Source of the DNA: Candidatus Yonathbacteria bacterium RIFOXYC2_FULL_47_9
GTDB taxonomy: Bacteria; Patescibacteriota; Minisyncoccia; Phycocordibacterales; UBA1550
DNA: 6,683 nt
Assembly (NCBI GenBank): GCA_001825115.1
Contig: MHUY01000016.1
Coordinates: forward strand, 1 to 6,683
Direction: 5' to 3'
A program made the position numbers and the translations under genes. The notes under the pieces are model-generated. The model saw only the letters and a program-made list of their open reading frames with translations. It searched no databases and was not told the DNA's origin. This document shows, in pieces, positions 6,645-6,683 of the stretch. The first letter of the stretch is position 1. Each line of letters opens with the position of its first letter.

Positions 6645-6673
6645 ATCTTACAGGAAAAACCTTATAGCACCAA
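6645..6673 (-). promoter_or_regulatory. Candidate promoter upstream of proS
   Basis: On the minus strand, TTGGTG (6673-6668) lies 17 bp before TAAGAT (6650-6645), which ends 10 nt before the proS ATG. This would give a leader of only about 3 nt. The boxes match consensus less well than at greA (3 of 6 and 4 of 6). A second, overlapping candidate is an extended -10, TGCTATAAG (6669-6661), which would start transcription near 6654 with a leader of about 20 nt; its -35 region runs into the window edge. One of the two is probably real, because proS heads a five-gene run, but the sequence alone does not decide which. Confidence 0.45.
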
Positions 6674-6683
6674 ATGAATTGAC

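Noticed and set aside
6679..6683. A plus-strand TTGAC at the right edge, possibly the -35 box of a divergent gene.
   Set aside because: Only five bases are visible and the -10 region is outside the window, so it cannot be supported.
1..6683. The prospect of a defence, mobile or otherwise novel multi-gene system in this window.
   Set aside because: All seven genes belong to housekeeping or cell-shape families, with no integrase, transposase, repeats or shift in style. The interest lies in reduced forms of known proteins.

Overview
This window looks like an ordinary chromosomal stretch from a small-genome, ultra-reduced bacterium, most likely a member of the Patescibacteria/Candidate Phyla Radiation, probably a parcubacterial lineage. 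The clues are a 415-residue prolyl-tRNA synthetase with no editing insertion, an 85-residue membrane protein in the mreD slot, a class II LysRS with a divergent motif 2, very tight gene packing, and only TAA stops at all six visible gene ends. The lineage call is inference from protein style; there is no rRNA gene here to confirm it. The open frames fit the standard bacterial code, so there is no sign of the UGA-to-Gly recoding known in Gracilibacteria.

Every gene lies on the minus strand, so the window reads biologically from right to left. First comes proS (6634-5387) with a candidate promoter just upstream. It is followed by mreB (5382-4333), mreC (4358-3561, overlapping mreB), a short MreD-like membrane protein (3559-3302) and the class B penicillin-binding protein PBP2/mrdA (3296-1569). 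The gaps are 4 bp, a 26-bp overlap, 1 bp and 5 bp, so these five genes are probably one transcription unit. Next is greA (1525-1058), which has its own strong sigma-70-type promoter in the 43 bp after mrdA. Last is lysS (1017 to the left edge), truncated by the window before its motif 3. No stretch over 300 bases lacks a gene, and I see no RNA gene, mobile element, CRISPR array, long repeat or convincing terminator.

Functionally the core is the elongation (rod) module. MreB is the actin-like filament, MreC the coiled-coil scaffold, the short protein the presumed MreD, and PBP2 the transpeptidase that cross-links new peptidoglycan. RodA, the usual glycosyltransferase partner, is not in the window. 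Two tRNA synthetases and a transcript-cleavage factor flank this module, giving a compact cluster of housekeeping genes.

I did not find a convincing new multi-gene system. The points worth a second look are: a greA promoter placed so that the mRNA should begin at or within about 2 nt of its AUG (leaderless); a similar layout upstream of proS; the lack of a canonical Shine-Dalgarno sequence before all seven genes; a half-size MreD together with a PBP2 that seems to have lost most of its pedestal head; and a ProRS whose editing domain is cleanly missing while a two-knuckle zinc-ribbon-like element remains.
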